64,000 nucleotides of DNA from Enterobacteriaceae bacterium 4M9 (GTDB lineage Bacteria > Pseudomonadota > Gammaproteobacteria > Enterobacterales > Enterobacteriaceae), in assembly GCA_010092695.1 (NCBI GenBank), contig JAADJJ010000001.1, positions 2,170,001 through 2,234,000 of the forward strand. Direction: 5' to 3'. A program made the translations under genes and the position numbers. Positions 1 through 11,163 of this stretch are shown here, piece after piece. How positions within the stretch are numbered: the stretch's first letter is position 1; the number at the start of each line of letters is the position of its first letter. Under the pieces are notes generated by a model. That model saw only the letters and a program-made list of their open reading frames with translations. It had not been told where the DNA came from and did not search any database.

Positions 1-357
1 CAGCGAGGATTTACCGCCGCCCACTGGTCCCAGTAGATACAGAATCTGTTTTTTCTCCTCCAGCCCCTGAGCCGCGTGCTTGAGATAGGACACAATCTGC
101 TCAATGGCCTCTTCCATTCCATAAAACTCTTCAAAGGCCGGATAACGTGCAACAACCCGGTTTGAAAAGAGACGGGACAGCCGCGGGTCCAGAGCCGTAT
201 CGATCATGACAGGCTCACCGATAGCCGTCAGTAGCCGCTCTGCCGCGTTGGCATAGGCACTGCGATCTTGCCGGCAGACGGTAAGAAATTCCTGCAGTGT
301 GAACTCTTCGTCCTTGGCAGCTTCATAGCGCTGGCGATAGTGATCGAATATATTCAT
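1..357 (-). CDS. yeaG: PrkA-family serine protein kinase, N-terminal part (cut by window edge)
   Basis: The first 119 codons of a PrkA/YeaG protein kinase, read leftward and leaving the window in frame. It starts MNIFDHYRQRY and carries a Walker A loop GPVGGGKSS at residues 110-118, the AAA-like nucleotide site of PrkA proteins. The start at 357 is preceded by an AAGGA ribosome binding site. In E. coli, YeaG with YeaH takes part in nitrogen and nutrient stress responses; the kinase role is known for the family and not visible in this fragment. The rest of the gene and any yeaH lie to the left of the window. It is divergent from mipA. Confidence 0.93.
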   Translation of the reverse strand, partial: MNIFDHYRQRYEAAKDEEFTLQEFLTVCRQDRSAYANAAERLLTAIGEPVMIDTALDPRLSRLFSNRVVARYPAFEEFYGMEEAIEQIVSYLKHAAQGLEEKKQILYLLGPVGGGKSSL

Positions 358-759
358 GGCATGCCGTCCTTCATTTTTTAGCACAGGTGATAAGAGCCGT
401 TCATATGAATAGTGGAGGCTCCCGGAAGACGTCTTCTGAGAGGACAGCCCACGTGCAGACTGGCCGCCTTCAGCATTTAGCACCTTCTAGACTTAAGCGT
501 AGATGTATTTATAAAACTTGCATCTGGCCCTGAATAAATTTCAATGACATATCAATAACTCATATAGCGATATGTTCTGTAGCCGCCTGCGGGGGAAACA
601 GAATTCACCGTGTTGTCACATAATCATTGTCATTGTGTAAATATAAGCAGCGATGCTGTAAGGTTTTCGTGGGTTTAAAAAGAAGTAAATGTGCCAGGAT
701 GAGAGAGCCGAGTGCTACACTGCGCTCGCTGATTATTAGATTAAAGGATTGAGCATATT
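358..759. other. Intergenic region between yeaG and mipA
   Basis: About 400 bases holding the divergent promoters of yeaG and mipA. I could not place a convincing promoter for either. A 12-base palindrome GAAGACGTCTTC lies at 425-436. The mipA ribosome binding site AAAGGA is at 743-748. No coding signal was seen. Confidence 0.5.
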
Positions 760-1506
760 GTGACCAAATTCAAAATTTTCGCACTGGCTGCTCTGACTGC
801 AGGCGCCATGAATTCGGCTTATGCAGAGGGCCAATGGTCGCTGGGAGCAGCGGCATTAGTCCAGAGTTTCCCTTATAAAGGCGTTGATACCAAAGTGTAT
901 CCCGCACCTATTATTGGTTATGAAGGTGAGCGTTTTTATTTCCGCGGTTTTAACGCGGGCTATTACTTGTGGAATGACAAGACTGACAAACTGTCGGTGA
1001 CGGCATGGTACAACCCGCTGCATTTTCGCCCGAAAGACAGCGACGATCGCGCGCTGCGCCAGCTTGACCGCCGTAAATCGACCATGATGGCGGGGCTGTC
1101 TTACGCCCACTATACCCAGTACGGCTTCTTGCGTACCGTGCTGGGTGGTGATGTGCTGGGTGAGAGCAACGGTATCACCTGGGACCTGGCCTGGCTTTAT
1201 CGCTACACCAACGGTGGGCTGACTATCGTGCCGGGTATCGGTGCGACCTGGAACAGCGAAAACCAGAACGACTACTATTATGGCGTGAGCCGCAGCGAGT
1301 CTGCGCGTACCGGCGTTAACCGTTACAACGCCGACAGCGACTGGAATCCTTACCTTGAGCTGACGGTAAACTACGCGCTCAACGACAGCTGGAGCGTCTA
1401 CGGTATGGGCCGCTACATTCACCTGGGCAGCGAAATCAAAGACAGCCCGATGGTGGACGCGTCGTGGAGCGGTATTGTGCTGACCGGCGTGACCTACAGT
1501 TTCTGA
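760..1506 (+). CDS. mipA: MltA-interacting outer membrane protein MipA
   Basis: A 248-residue exported protein with a signal peptide (MTKFKIFALAALTAGAMNSAYA, cleavage after about residue 22), then a body rich in aromatic residues ending in YSF, the C-terminal phenylalanine typical of outer-membrane beta barrels. It closely matches MipA (OmpV family) of E. coli, which links the murein transglycosylase MltA to the synthase PBP1B. The start is GTG at 760, chosen because AAAGGA lies 12 bases upstream and the signal peptide begins there. It is a single gene followed by a hairpin terminator. Confidence 0.95.
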   Translation: MTKFKIFALAALTAGAMNSAYAEGQWSLGAAALVQSFPYKGVDTKVYPAPIIGYEGERFYFRGFNAGYYLWNDKTDKLSVTAWYNPLHFRPKDSDDRALRQLDRRKSTMMAGLSYAHYTQYGFLRTVLGGDVLGESNGITWDLAWLYRYTNGGLTIVPGIGATWNSENQNDYYYGVSRSESARTGVNRYNADSDWNPYLELTVNYALNDSWSVYGMGRYIHLGSEIKDSPMVDASWSGIVLTGVTYSF

Positions 1507-1522
1507 TAACTGCACGGCACAA

Positions 1523-1556
1523 CAAACGGGGCGTTTATCGCCCCGTTTGCTTTATG
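1523..1556 (+). terminator. Terminator after mipA
   Basis: An 11-base stem CAAACGGGGCG with its complement CGCCCCGTTTG around a TTTAT loop, 16 bases after the mipA stop. The U-tract is interrupted, so termination may be incomplete and some reading into the yeaE remnant is possible. Confidence 0.75.
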
Positions 1557-1572
1557 GTCTCAGGAGAAAACG

Positions 1573-2427
1573 ATGGCAGACAGAACGGTGGTTTTTCCAG
1601 GCAACGCCACGGTACCGGCAATCGGCCAGGGTAGCTGGTATATGGGGGAGAGCGCATAACAACGCGCTGCAGAAGTGCGGGCATTACAGGCGGGCATCGC
1701 GTGTGGGTTGACGTTGATTGATACCGCTGAGATGTACGCCGACGGCGCTGCGGAGAGCGTGGTAGGAGAGGCCATTCGCGGGCGACGCGAGCAGGTATAT
1801 CTGGTCTCCAAAGTCTATCCCTGGAACGCGGGTGGCAGTCGCGGCATTGCCGCTTGTGAGGCCAGCCTGCGCCGGTTGGGTACCGATTATCTGGATTTAT
1901 ACCTGTTGCACTGGCCTGGTGATATCCCGCTGGCAGATACGGTAGATCTTATGAATACGCTGATAGCGCAGGGCAAAATTCGCCGCTGGGGCGTGTCGAA
2001 CTTTGACAAACAGGCCATGCAGGCGCTGTGGCAGGTTGATGGCGGGCGCGAATGCGCGACCAACCAGGTGCTCTATCATCTCGCCTCGCGCGGCATTGAG
2101 CACGACCTGCTGGGGTGGTGTGAACAGCAAAATATGCCGGTGATGGCGTACTGCCCGCTGGCGCAGGGCGGCAGATTGCGCCATAAGCTCTTTACCCATC
2201 CGCTGTTAAACGAACTTGCCCAGGAGCAGGGGATTAGCGTTGCTCAACTGCTGCTGGCGTGGGTGATTCGTCGCCCGGGAGTGGTCGCTATCCCGAAAGC
2301 TGCCAGCGTACAGCATGTACAGGAAAACGCGGCGGCGCTCGGTATCACACTCAGTGAAGAGACGCTGGCGCGCCTGGACGCGGCTTTCCCTGCACCCGGC
2401 AGGTCGACGCCGCTGGATGTCGTGTAA
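1573..2427 (+). pseudogene. yeaE: Aldo/keto reductase YeaE interrupted by an in-frame stop at codon 29
   Basis: The reading frame from ATG 1573 (after AGGAG) to the stop at 2425-2427 would give a 284-residue aldo/keto reductase of normal YeaE length. Codon 29 (1657-1659) is TAA where E. coli has a serine (GEDASQR versus GESA-stop-QR); one change from TCA explains it. Both sides remain in the same frame. The family active-site tyrosine (DTAEMYADG) and lysine (SKVYPW) lie after the stop. A GTG at 1675 could restart translation and give 250 residues, but it would lose the first beta strands of the barrel and has no good ribosome binding site. The intact enzyme reduces methylglyoxal and other carbonyls with NADPH. 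It could also be a sequencing error. Confidence 0.88.
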
Positions 2428-2562
2428 GCGGTTTTCCGACAAGGCTATTGGCACACGTTCGGACAGGGGGCGTTATGCTGATGTTTGGCGGTGCACAGAA
2501 GACGTGAGTGAGAAGAACGATGCCGGTCAAACGCAGACGACCGGCATGAAGACATAAAATAA

Positions 2563-3447
2563 TCAGCCTTTCTTCGCTACGCGCAGCGTGACCGACAGAC
2601 GAGACGGCATTTCTGAACGTGCTTTTTGTGGCACGCTGATAGCCGCTGTTTCGACGCAGACAAAGGTTTTATAGCCGTCGTCTGGCATGTCGCCCATGCT
2701 GGCAGAAAGCGTCGGGCCGGGGTTCCAGCCAACGACGTTGCTGTGATGATGGTGCACCACTTCAATCACGCGCCCAAGTGCCGGGTCGTGAATCAGGCTG
2801 CATGCTTCTGGCTCCAGATAAACGCGGTCCGTTCTGTCCGGGAAGGTTTGTACGCCGTCGCTAAGTTCGCCTTCGCCGCCTGCCACTTTATCCAGATAAC
2901 GTTTACCCAAGCCGCTGACCTTAACGACGTTGATATCGCCCACGTTGAAATAGCTATGCAGTGCGGCAGTAGAGTCAAACTCGCCATGGGCTTCGAGCTC
3001 GATTTCGCAGGTTTTCCCGAGGCGAAAGCGGGCGTACAGCGTGAAATCGTGCGGCCACAGGCGGCGTGTTTCTTCGCAGGTTTCCAGTACCAACGTCAGT
3101 ACCACACCGTCGTCAGTTTCCTGGTACGCGTTGAGGCTCCAGGGCAGGTTGCGGGCAAAGCCGTGCGCGGGCAGCCCTTCTTCGCCAGCCGGGCCAAACC
3201 AGGGCCAGCACAGCGGCACACCGCCGCGTATGGCTTTGCCGTTGGCAAATGCCGTTTTGTCACTGAGCCACAGGACCTCTTCTTCGCCCTGGGGTTTCCA
3301 GTTGAGCAGGTGAGCGCCCTGTAGCGCAACGGCTGCGCGCACCGCAGGATGCTCCACCACCAGAATATCCAGTTCGCCCATCTGGCGGCGAGTGAGTGAC
3401 GTAGTGAGTTCTTCCTGGGCCGGCAAGTCAAAAATCTTAGCAATCAT
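2563..3447 (-). CDS. yeaD: D-hexose-6-phosphate epimerase-like protein YeaD
   Basis: A 294-residue protein of the aldose-1-epimerase fold, same length as E. coli YeaD, a putative glucose-6-phosphate 1-epimerase that interconverts alpha and beta anomers. Conserved stretches GAHLLNWKP, RGGVPVCWPWFGP-like (here RGGVPLCWPWFGP), PAHGFARN and FNVGD hold the sugar-phosphate site. Start 3447 (MIAKIFDLP) was chosen over an upstream in-frame ATG at 3528 because AGAGGA lies just before it, the E. coli protein starts here, and the upstream stretch contains the gapA terminator. It lies directly downstream of gapA on the same strand, which fits sugar phosphate metabolism, though a terminator separates the two. 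Confidence 0.93.
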   Translation of the reverse strand: MIAKIFDLPAQEELTTSLTRRQMGELDILVVEHPAVRAAVALQGAHLLNWKPQGEEEVLWLSDKTAFANGKAIRGGVPLCWPWFGPAGEEGLPAHGFARNLPWSLNAYQETDDGVVLTLVLETCEETRRLWPHDFTLYARFRLGKTCEIELEAHGEFDSTAALHSYFNVGDINVVKVSGLGKRYLDKVAGGEGELSDGVQTFPDRTDRVYLEPEACSLIHDPALGRVIEVVHHHHSNVVGWNPGPTLSASMGDMPDDGYKTFVCVETAAISVPQKARSEMPSRLSVTLRVAKKG

Positions 3448-3495
3448 CAGCGCATCCTCTGTATTGAAGACCGTAAGTGCGGGTATGGCAGATAT

Positions 3496-3524
3496 AAAAA
3501 AGGGCGACCGAAGTCGCCCTTTGT
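3496..3524 (-). terminator. Terminator after gapA
   Basis: On the minus strand a 10-base stem AAAGGGCGAC/GTCGCCCTTT with a four-base loop is followed by a run of T. It sits between the gapA stop and the yeaD start, so most gapA transcripts should end here. Confidence 0.85.
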
Positions 3525-3545
3525 GCATCTGAAACTCAGTTCGCC

Positions 3546-4887
<1,342 letters not shown>

Positions 4888-5301
4888 ATGTCTGATAAAA
4901 AATCCCCTGAAGAGTTGAAAAATAGCCTGTCGGAAATGCAGTTCTGGGTGACCCAGCAACGCGGGACCGAACCCCCGTTTACCGGTAAGTTGCTGCATAA
5001 TAAGGACGATGGTATCTATCATTGCCTGGTGTGCAATGCGCCGCTGTTTACCTCACACAGTAAGTATGACTCAGGCTGCGGTTGGCCGAGCTTTTACGAA
5101 CCGGTCAGCGATGACGCCATTCGCTATATCGAAGATAACTCTCACGGCATGCAGCGTATTGAAATCCGCTGTGGCAACTGTGATGCGCACCTTGGCCACG
5201 TCTTCCCTGACGGCCCGCAGCCCTCTGGCGAGCGTTATTGTGTTAACTCCGCCTCTCTGAGCTTCTCAGGTGATGATGGCAGTGAGCAGGTTAAGGGCTG
5301 A
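4888..5301 (+). CDS. msrB: Peptide methionine (R)-S-oxide reductase MsrB
   Basis: A 137-residue enzyme that reduces the R isomer of methionine sulfoxide in oxidised proteins, with thioredoxin as electron donor. Two CxxC zinc pairs are visible (CLVC and CGNC), with the [10 protein letters not shown] motif and the catalytic cysteine in RYCVNSASL. Two ATG codons stand in tandem at 4885 and 4888; 4888 is preferred because its spacing from AAGAAGG is better and it gives the usual family length. yeaC follows 41 bases later, as in E. coli. Confidence 0.96.
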   Translation: MSDKKSPEELKNSLSEMQFWVTQQRGTEPPFTGKLLHNKDDGIYHCLVCNAPLFTSHSKYDSGCGWPSFYEPVSDDAIRYIEDNSHGMQRIEIRCGNCDAHLGHVFPDGPQPSGERYCVNSASLSFSGDDGSEQVKG

Positions 5302-5342
5302 AGAAACGATTCAGCTTGTTATTCCATTCAGGAAACCTACGC

Positions 5343-5621
5343 GTGAATATTGACGAACTGATTAACTCAATGACGCCGGAAGTCTACGAGCGCCTGGAGA
5401 CGGCGGTGGCGCTTGGCAAATGGCCCGATGGTGTGGCGCTGACGCCACAGCAAAAGGAAAACTCGCTACAGCTGGTGTTGATGTGGCAGGCTCGCCACAA
5501 CAGCACGCCGCAGCACATGACGGTCGGCACCGACGGGCAGATAGTGATGAAGAGCAAGCAACAGCTCAAAGAAGAGTTTGGCATCGTGCCGCCCGCTATC
5601 GCGACGCTCAAGCCAGAGTAG
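5343..5621 (+). CDS. yeaC: DUF1315 family protein YeaC
   Basis: A 92-residue cytoplasmic protein of unknown function, close to E. coli YeaC (MTPE-YERLETAVALGKWPDG and LTPQQKENSLQLV are recognisable). The start is GTG at 5343, where CAGGAA stands at 5329-5334 and the family N terminus (VNIDELINSMTPE) begins. It is probably cotranscribed with msrB. No catalytic motif is visible. Confidence 0.9.
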   Translation: MNIDELINSMTPEVYERLETAVALGKWPDGVALTPQQKENSLQLVLMWQARHNSTPQHMTVGTDGQIVMKSKQQLKEEFGIVPPAIATLKPE

Positions 5622-5649
5622 GGCGCGCTGTGGCGCGCATTCGTAAACG

Positions 5650-5676
5650 ACAGGCCGCTTCGCGGCCTGTTTTTAG
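5650..5676 (+). terminator. Terminator after msrB-yeaC
   Basis: Stem ACAGGCCGC/GCGGCCTGT with a TTC loop followed by TTTTAG. It lies between the convergent yeaC and pncA genes; the T-run is on the plus strand, and its last bases run into the pncA end. Confidence 0.8.
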
Positions 5677-6314
5677 TTGTGCGTTTCCAGCCAGTCGTCC
5701 AGCGTATATAGCGTGGCGCCCGCTGCGGCCATTTCCATAAATGCCTGCGCGCTGTCGTCGGGATTGATATTTACGCCGCGACAGCCATCGGTAATTACAT
5801 TCACCGCATAGCCCAGACGCAGCGCATCCAGCACGGTAAATTTCACGCAGTAATCCGTAGCCAGTCCCAGCACAATAAGCTCGTGTATCTCATGGTGCTG
5901 TAACCAGCCGTTAAGCGCGGTCTCATTGCGCTGGCCGTTATCGAAAAAAGCGCTGTAGCTGTCGATAGCCGGGTTTTCGCCTTTGTGGAATATCGCGTCA
6001 ACGCCAGACTGCTCGAGTAGCGGATGCAGTGCGGCACCCTCGGTGTGCTGCACGCAGTGTGTAGGCCACCAGGTTTGTGGCAGGCCGTCAAGCTCGCCTT
6101 GCGTGTAAGGCTCGGCCTGTTGCTGGCTGGCGAAACTGCCGTGATTTTGCGGATGCCAGTCCTGGCTTGCCAGCACCGCGTCGCCACGGGGTTTACACCA
6201 GCGAATCAGCGTGTTGGCTACGCCTATCGTGCTGTCGCCATCCGCGACCGCCAGCGCACCACCGGCACAAAAATCATTCTGTAAATCCACCAGCAGCAGG
6301 GCACGTTGCGTCAT
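5673..6314 (-). CDS. pncA: Nicotinamidase PncA
   Basis: A 213-residue isochorismatase-fold hydrolase that turns nicotinamide into nicotinate for NAD salvage. The triad is visible: Asp10 in LLLVDLQNDF, the lysine in FHKGENP, and the cysteine in GLATDYCVKF. Start 6314 (MTQRALLLV) is preferred over the in-frame ATG six codons upstream because AAGGAG lies seven bases before it. It follows ansA by 10 bases on the same strand, so the two form an operon. Confidence 0.96.
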   Translation of the reverse strand: MTQRALLLVDLQNDFCAGGALAVADGDSTIGVANTLIRWCKPRGDAVLASQDWHPQNHGSFASQQQAEPYTQGELDGLPQTWWPTHCVQHTEGAALHPLLEQSGVDAIFHKGENPAIDSYSAFFDNGQRNETALNGWLQHHEIHELIVLGLATDYCVKFTVLDALRLGYAVNVITDGCRGVNINPDDSAQAFMEMAAAGATLYTLDDWLETHN

Positions 6315-6324
6315 GGTTTGCTCC

Positions 6325-7341
6325 TTAATCATCCAGGGTCAGTTCGCCGCGCAGGTTTTGCGCCATCGCACGGCGAATACCGTCGGCATCCAGCCCTTTG
6401 CTTAACAGCCAGTGTAACTTGGTAAGCGTGGCTTCTACCGTCATGTCAGCGCCGCCGACCACGCCCGCATGTGCCAGCGCGTTGCCGGTGGCGTAGCCGC
6501 CCATATTGACTTTGCCAGACATGCATTGTGTAAGGTTAACCACCACAATGCCGCGTGCGCTGGCCTCTTTTAGCTCGTTGAGGAACTCGCGGTTTTGCGG
6601 CGCATTACCCACGCCGTAGGAGCGCAGGATCAGGGCTTTTACCGGCTGGCGCAGGAAGTTACGCACCACATCGGCAGAAATGCCAGGATAAATCGTGACC
6701 ACGCCAATCGGCTGCGGCGTGATGTTATGCACGATAAGCTTGCCCTGGCCGTTTGGTGCAGGCGGTGTATTGAGGCGGCGAATATGGATACCGGCTTCAA
6801 GCAGCGGTGCCAGATTGGGTGAAGCAAAGGCATCAAAACCATCAGCGTGCGCTTTGGTGGTGCGGTTACCGCGATAGAGGCGGTTGTTAAAAAACAGCGC
6901 CACTTCGTTAATAGGGTAGTTTGCCGCCACAAACAGCGCATTAAGCAGGTTGGTTTGCCCGTCAGAGCGCAGTTCCGCCAGCGGGATCTGTGAGCCCGTG
7001 ACAATCACCGGCTTCGCTAGGTTCTCCAGCATGAAAGAAAGCGCTGAGGCAGTAAATGCCATGGTGTCGGTGCCGTGCAAAATGACAAAGCCGTCGTAGT
7101 CGTCATAGCGATCGCGAATATCATCAGCGATGTGCTGCCAGTCGTCCGGCGTCATGTCGGAGGAGTCCATTAGCGGCTGATATTCATGAATGGTGAAGTC
7201 AGGCATTTCCTGGCGGTGAAATTCAGGCATCAGCGCCAGCTGGCGCTGCAGATGACCGGACACCGGAATGTATCCCTGTTCAGAGCGCTGCATACCGATA
7301 GTTCCGCCGGTATAGGCGACGTAAATAGATTTTTTTTTCAT
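6325..7341 (-). CDS. ansA: Cytoplasmic L-asparaginase I
   Basis: A 338-residue L-asparaginase, same length as E. coli AnsA, cutting asparagine to aspartate and ammonia. The N-terminal threonine motif AYTGGTIG (Thr14) and the second active-site motif HGTDTM are both present; no signal peptide, consistent with the cytoplasmic low-affinity isozyme. Start 7341 (MKKKSIYVAY) matches the family start; a longer frame reaches 7386 but adds unrelated sequence inside the upstream spacer. It is the first gene of the ansA-pncA unit, behind the sppA terminator. Confidence 0.96.
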   Translation of the reverse strand: MKKKSIYVAYTGGTIGMQRSEQGYIPVSGHLQRQLALMPEFHRQEMPDFTIHEYQPLMDSSDMTPDDWQHIADDIRDRYDDYDGFVILHGTDTMAFTASALSFMLENLAKPVIVTGSQIPLAELRSDGQTNLLNALFVAANYPINEVALFFNNRLYRGNRTTKAHADGFDAFASPNLAPLLEAGIHIRRLNTPPAPNGQGKLIVHNITPQPIGVVTIYPGISADVVRNFLRQPVKALILRSYGVGNAPQNREFLNELKEASARGIVVVNLTQCMSGKVNMGGYATGNALAHAGVVGGADMTVEATLTKLHWLLSKGLDADGIRRAMAQNLRGELTLDD

Positions 7342-7392
7342 GAAAGACTCTGCGCGCAAAGAAACAGGCGCTGAGTATAGTGGCACGGCAGG

Positions 7393-7423
7393 AAAAAAAC
7401 AGCCCGCAGATGCGGGCTGTTTC
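7393..7423 (-). terminator. Terminator after sppA
   Basis: On the minus strand stem AACAGCCCGC/GCGGGCTGTT closes over a short loop and is followed by seven T. It lies between the sppA stop and the ansA start, so ansA-pncA need their own promoter. Confidence 0.87.
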
Positions 7424-7429
7424 AGAGGA

Positions 7430-9286
7430 TTAGCGCACGTCGGCGCAGCGCATACAAATCGCGTAGCGGTTACGCGGGTCGTTAAGCGTCGAGAGTTTAT
7501 CGCCTTCGGCTTTTAGCACTTCGGCGGTCTGGGCCAGGGGGGCCGGCAGCAAGGCCTGTAATGCCTGGGGCAGCATGGCGCGCACGGAACCGCTGAGGCT
7601 ACTAAAGACAATATCCATAAAGCTCGCTTCGTCCTGGTAATAATTCAGGTGCCAGCTTTTCATCTTCGCCAGTTCTGCGGCTTTTTTCACCGCATCATCA
7701 AAATCACCGAGGCTGTCTACCAGCCCAATCTCTTTGGCATCAAGACCGGTCCAGACGCGACCTTTGGCAATCAGGTTGACCTGATCCGCAGTTTTCTTAC
7801 GTGAGTCAGCAACCAGCTTAACAAAGCGCAGGTAGCCGTTTTCGATGCTGAGCTGCATCAGCTGCTGCACTTCGTCTGGCAACGCTTTGGTGACCGCCAC
7901 GTCTGCCAGCGGTGAAGTGGCGACGCCGTCGGTGTGAACACCGATGCTGTCGAGGCTGTTCTCAACCGTGTTGATAATGCCGAAGATGCCAATAGAGCCG
8001 GTGAGGGTGGTCGGGCTTGCCACAATGTAGTCGGCAGGCGTGGAAATCCAGTAGCCGCCGGAGGCCGCCATGCCGCCCATAGAGACCACGACCGGTTTAC
8101 CTGCCGCTTTGGCGGCCGCCAGTTCTTCGCGGATGGTTTCGGAGGCACTGACGCTGCCGCCAGGGCTGTTGACTCGCAGCACAATGGCCTTCACTTTTGC
8201 ATCAAGACGCGCATCGCGAATCTGTGAGGCAGTGGTATCGCCACCGACATTGCCCGGCGTTTCTACGCCATCCATGATCGCGCCGTTGGCGTAAATCACG
8301 GCAATAGCATCACCCGTTTGCGGCGCCTTTTTCACCAGGTAGTCGTAATAGCTGATGGCGCTGTAGTCTTTATCTTTTGCATTCCAGCCAAACTGTTTAA
8401 CCAGCTCTTTGCTGAACTGCGCCGCCGAGCCGAGTTTATCGACCAGTTTATTGTCGAGCGCATATTTCGCGGTGTCACCGCCGTTGCGCTTGAGTGCATC
8501 AATCATCGGCTGCGCGCCAGGGAAAACCTGCTGGGCCGGGATTTTTCGATTAGCGGCGATGGTATCGAGATAGCCGTTCCACAGTTGGCCAATCCAGCGG
8601 CTGTCGGCTTCACGCGCGGCGTCAGACATGTTATCGCGCAGATAAGGTTCAACCGCTGACTTATAGGTACCGACGCGAAAGACGTGGGTGGTAACTTTCA
8701 ATTTATCGAGCAGGGACTTGTAGTACAGGCCGTTGGTAGCAAAGCCGTGTAAATCGACCGCGCCCTGCGGTGCCATCCAGACGGTATTGGCAAAACTTGC
8801 CAGATAATACTGGCTCTGGCTGTAGTTATCACCGTAGGCGTAAACGTGTTTGCCGCTGTCGCGAAACGACTGCAACGCCTTACCGATATAGCGCAGCGAC
8901 GGCTGATCGCCACCGGCAAAATCACGCAAATCCAGCACGATGCCAGTGATGTTTTTGTCACCCTGTGCCTGGCGAATCGAATCAACAATGTCGAACAGTG
9001 AGTTTTCCTGTAGGCGATCGGAGCTTGCACCAAACAACTGGCGGCCAATAATGCCTAATTTATTGCTGACGGAGGGTTTATCGACCACTACACCGGTGAT
9101 GTCCAGCAGCAGCGCGCCCTGGCTTACCGGCTGTGAGGAGCCACTGCTGCTAAACTGCGCCCAGATGCCGATGCCAATCAGCACCAGGAAAATAAAAAAC
9201 AGATTCAACACCAGGTTTCTGACGAAATTGAGCAGCCGCCAGCTCCACCTGAAAATGCTGGCTATACCTCGCCATAGTGTGCGCAT
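7430..9286 (-). CDS. sppA: Signal peptide peptidase A (protease IV)
   Basis: A 618-residue inner-membrane serine protease that degrades cleaved signal peptides, same length as E. coli SppA. One N-terminal membrane anchor (about residues 24-44, [17 protein letters not shown]) precedes two tandem SppA domains. The dyad is visible as the lysine in [11 protein letters not shown] and the serine in [10 protein letters not shown] (Lys209 and Ser409 in E. coli numbering). Start 9286 follows GGAGA. It stands alone between its terminator and the divergent ydjA. Confidence 0.97.
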   Translation of the reverse strand: MRTLWRGIASIFRWSWRLLNFVRNLVLNLFFIFLVLIGIGIWAQFSSSGSSQPVSQGALLLDITGVVVDKPSVSNKLGIIGRQLFGASSDRLQENSLFDIVDSIRQAQGDKNITGIVLDLRDFAGGDQPSLRYIGKALQSFRDSGKHVYAYGDNYSQSQYYLASFANTVWMAPQGAVDLHGFATNGLYYKSLLDKLKVTTHVFRVGTYKSAVEPYLRDNMSDAAREADSRWIGQLWNGYLDTIAANRKIPAQQVFPGAQPMIDALKRNGGDTAKYALDNKLVDKLGSAAQFSKELVKQFGWNAKDKDYSAISYYDYLVKKAPQTGDAIAVIYANGAIMDGVETPGNVGGDTTASQIRDARLDAKVKAIVLRVNSPGGSVSASETIREELAAAKAAGKPVVVSMGGMAASGGYWISTPADYIVASPTTLTGSIGIFGIINTVENSLDSIGVHTDGVATSPLADVAVTKALPDEVQQLMQLSIENGYLRFVKLVADSRKKTADQVNLIAKGRVWTGLDAKEIGLVDSLGDFDDAVKKAAELAKMKSWHLNYYQDEASFMDIVFSSLSGSVRAMLPQALQALLPAPLAQTAEVLKAEGDKLSTLNDPRNRYAICMRCADVR

Positions 9287-9444
9287 GTCTTCTCCATTAC
9301 AGGATGAATGGCCAAATCGCGGCCAGAATGGTGGTTATCCTAAATACCCATCGGCCAAAAGTCAGCAGGAATTGCCGCACTCGCTGTAACAATTGTTGCC
9401 GCTGTGTTAGCTTCGAAGCCACATTTTCGACTGGAGCCTGTCAA

Positions 9445-9996
9445 ATGGATGCATTAGAACTGCTCGTTAACCGACGCAGCGCCTCACGCCTGGCGGAGCC
9501 TGCACCAACGGGAGAAGTGCTGGAAAACATTCTGCGTGCGGGCATGCGCGCGCCGGATCACGGTACACTGCAACCCTGGCGCTTTTTCCTGATTGAGGGG
9601 GAAGGGCGTGAGCGCTTCAGCCAGTTGCTGGACGCTGCCGCGCTGGAAAGCGGGCTGGACGACAAGGCGCGTGAAAAAGCGCGTACCTCGCCGTTTCGCG
9701 CACCACTGATTATTACCGTGGTGGCGCACTGCACCGAGCACCATAAGGTGCCGCAATGGGAACAGGTCATTTCTGCGGGCTGCGCGGTGGTGCAGATGCA
9801 AATGGCCGCAGTAGCACAAGGCTACAATGGCATCTGGCGCAGCGGCCCATGGACTGACCATCCCAAAGTGCGTGCCGCGTTTGATTGCCGCGAGCAGGAC
9901 CAGATTGTAGGTTTCCTTTATCTGGGGACGCCGCAGCTTAAAACCTCTACCACTATCAGCGTGCCGGATACTGCGCCGTTCGTGCGCCGTTTCTGA
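9445..9996 (+). CDS. ydjA: Nitroreductase family protein YdjA
   Basis: A 183-residue FMN-dependent nitroreductase-fold protein (NRRSASRL at the N terminus, [13 protein letters not shown] for FMN binding). E. coli YdjA has the same length; its natural substrate is not settled. A longer frame opens at 9277, but the protein family begins at MDALELL (9445). Spacing to selD is 119 bases on the same strand, the order seen in E. coli, so cotranscription is possible. Confidence 0.94.
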   Translation: MDALELLVNRRSASRLAEPAPTGEVLENILRAGMRAPDHGTLQPWRFFLIEGEGRERFSQLLDAAALESGLDDKAREKARTSPFRAPLIITVVAHCTEHHKVPQWEQVISAGCAVVQMQMAAVAQGYNGIWRSGPWTDHPKVRAAFDCREQDQIVGFLYLGTPQLKTSTTISVPDTAPFVRRF

Positions 9997-10115
9997 TTCT
10001 GGCTCGCAAAGCTGTCTGGATTGTGACCGGTTGCGGCGCAATTCAGACCGCCACTCTTACCAGTCTGCCATTCTGGCGCTACCATATGTCACATTGCCAA
10101 TGACAGGAGAGGTCC

Positions 10116-11159
10116 ATGAGCGAGCAAGCTATTCGTTTGACGCAATACAGCCACGGTGCCGGCTGCGGATGCAAAATTTCACCCAAAGTGCTTGAAACTA
10201 TTCTGCACAGTGAACAGGCGAAGTTTACCGATCCGCAACTGCTGGTAGGCAATGAGACGCGCGATGACGCCGCCGTTTATGACCTCGGCAATGGCACCAG
10301 CGTTATCAGCACCACCGATTTCTTTATGCCGATTGTCGACTCACCGTTCGACTTTGGCCGTATTGCCGCCACTAATGCCATCAGCGATATCTACGCGATG
10401 GGCGGCAAACCCATCATGGCTATTGCCATTCTTGGCTGGCCGCTCGATAAACTTGCCCCGGAAATCGCCCGCGAGGTGACTGAAGGTGGCCGCCATGCCT
10501 GCCGCCAGGCCGGTATTGTGCTTGCAGGCGGGCACTCCATTGATGCGCCAGAGCCGATTTTTGGACTTGCCGTCACCGGCATCGTGCCGACCGAGCGCGT
10601 GAAAAAGAACAGTACCGCACAGGCGGGATGCAAGCTTTACCTCACCAAACCGTTAGGGATTGGCGTGCTCACCACCGCTGAGAAGAAGTCGCTGCTTAAA
10701 CCTGAACACGCAGGACTGGCAACAGAGGTCATGTGTCGTATGAACTCTGCCGGTGCAATTTTTGCCGAGCTGGAAGGCGTGAAGGCGATGACCGATGTCA
10801 CCGGCTTTGGCCTGATGGGCCATCTGAGTGAGATGTGCGAAGGGGCTGGCTTGCAGGCTGATGTCTGGTACGACAGCATACCGAAGCTGCCGGGTGTGGA
10901 AGATTACATTGCCCAGGGCTGCGTGCCAGGCGGAACCGGTCGCAACTTTGCCAGCTACGGTCACCTGCTTGGCGCTATGCCGCCGGCATGGCGCGACTTG
11001 GTGTGCGACCCGCAAACCTCCGGTGGCCTGCTGCTGGCGGTAACGCCAGATGCCGAGGCTGACGTGCTGGCGCAGGCGCAAACGCTGGGTCTGACGCTTA
11101 CCGCCATTGGCGAACTCAACGCGGCCCATGCGGGCCGCCCAATGATTGAGATTCGCTGA
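10116..11159 (+). CDS. selD: Selenide, water dikinase (selenophosphate synthase)
   Basis: A 347-residue enzyme making selenophosphate from selenide and ATP, the selenium donor for selenocysteine and selenouridine in tRNA. The active-site loop GAGCGCK holds Cys17 and Lys20, as in E. coli where both are essential; Cys17 is a plain cysteine here. The ATP-binding [13 protein letters not shown] and DPQTSGGLL motifs follow. Start 10116 follows AGGAGAGG. topB begins 4 bases after its stop, as in E. coli. Confidence 0.98.
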   Translation: MSEQAIRLTQYSHGAGCGCKISPKVLETILHSEQAKFTDPQLLVGNETRDDAAVYDLGNGTSVISTTDFFMPIVDSPFDFGRIAATNAISDIYAMGGKPIMAIAILGWPLDKLAPEIAREVTEGGRHACRQAGIVLAGGHSIDAPEPIFGLAVTGIVPTERVKKNSTAQAGCKLYLTKPLGIGVLTTAEKKSLLKPEHAGLATEVMCRMNSAGAIFAELEGVKAMTDVTGFGLMGHLSEMCEGAGLQADVWYDSIPKLPGVEDYIAQGCVPGGTGRNFASYGHLLGAMPPAWRDLVCDPQTSGGLLLAVTPDAEADVLAQAQTLGLTLTAIGELNAAHAGRPMIEIR

Positions 11160-11163
11160 GCAC

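Noticed and set aside
425..436. 12-base palindrome GAAGACGTCTTC upstream of yeaG
   Set aside because: A single palindrome with no known regulator and no second copy; expected by chance about once per few such regions.
2428..2562. Short plus-strand frame downstream of the yeaE remnant
   Set aside because: It starts inside yeaE in another frame and has no features of a gene.
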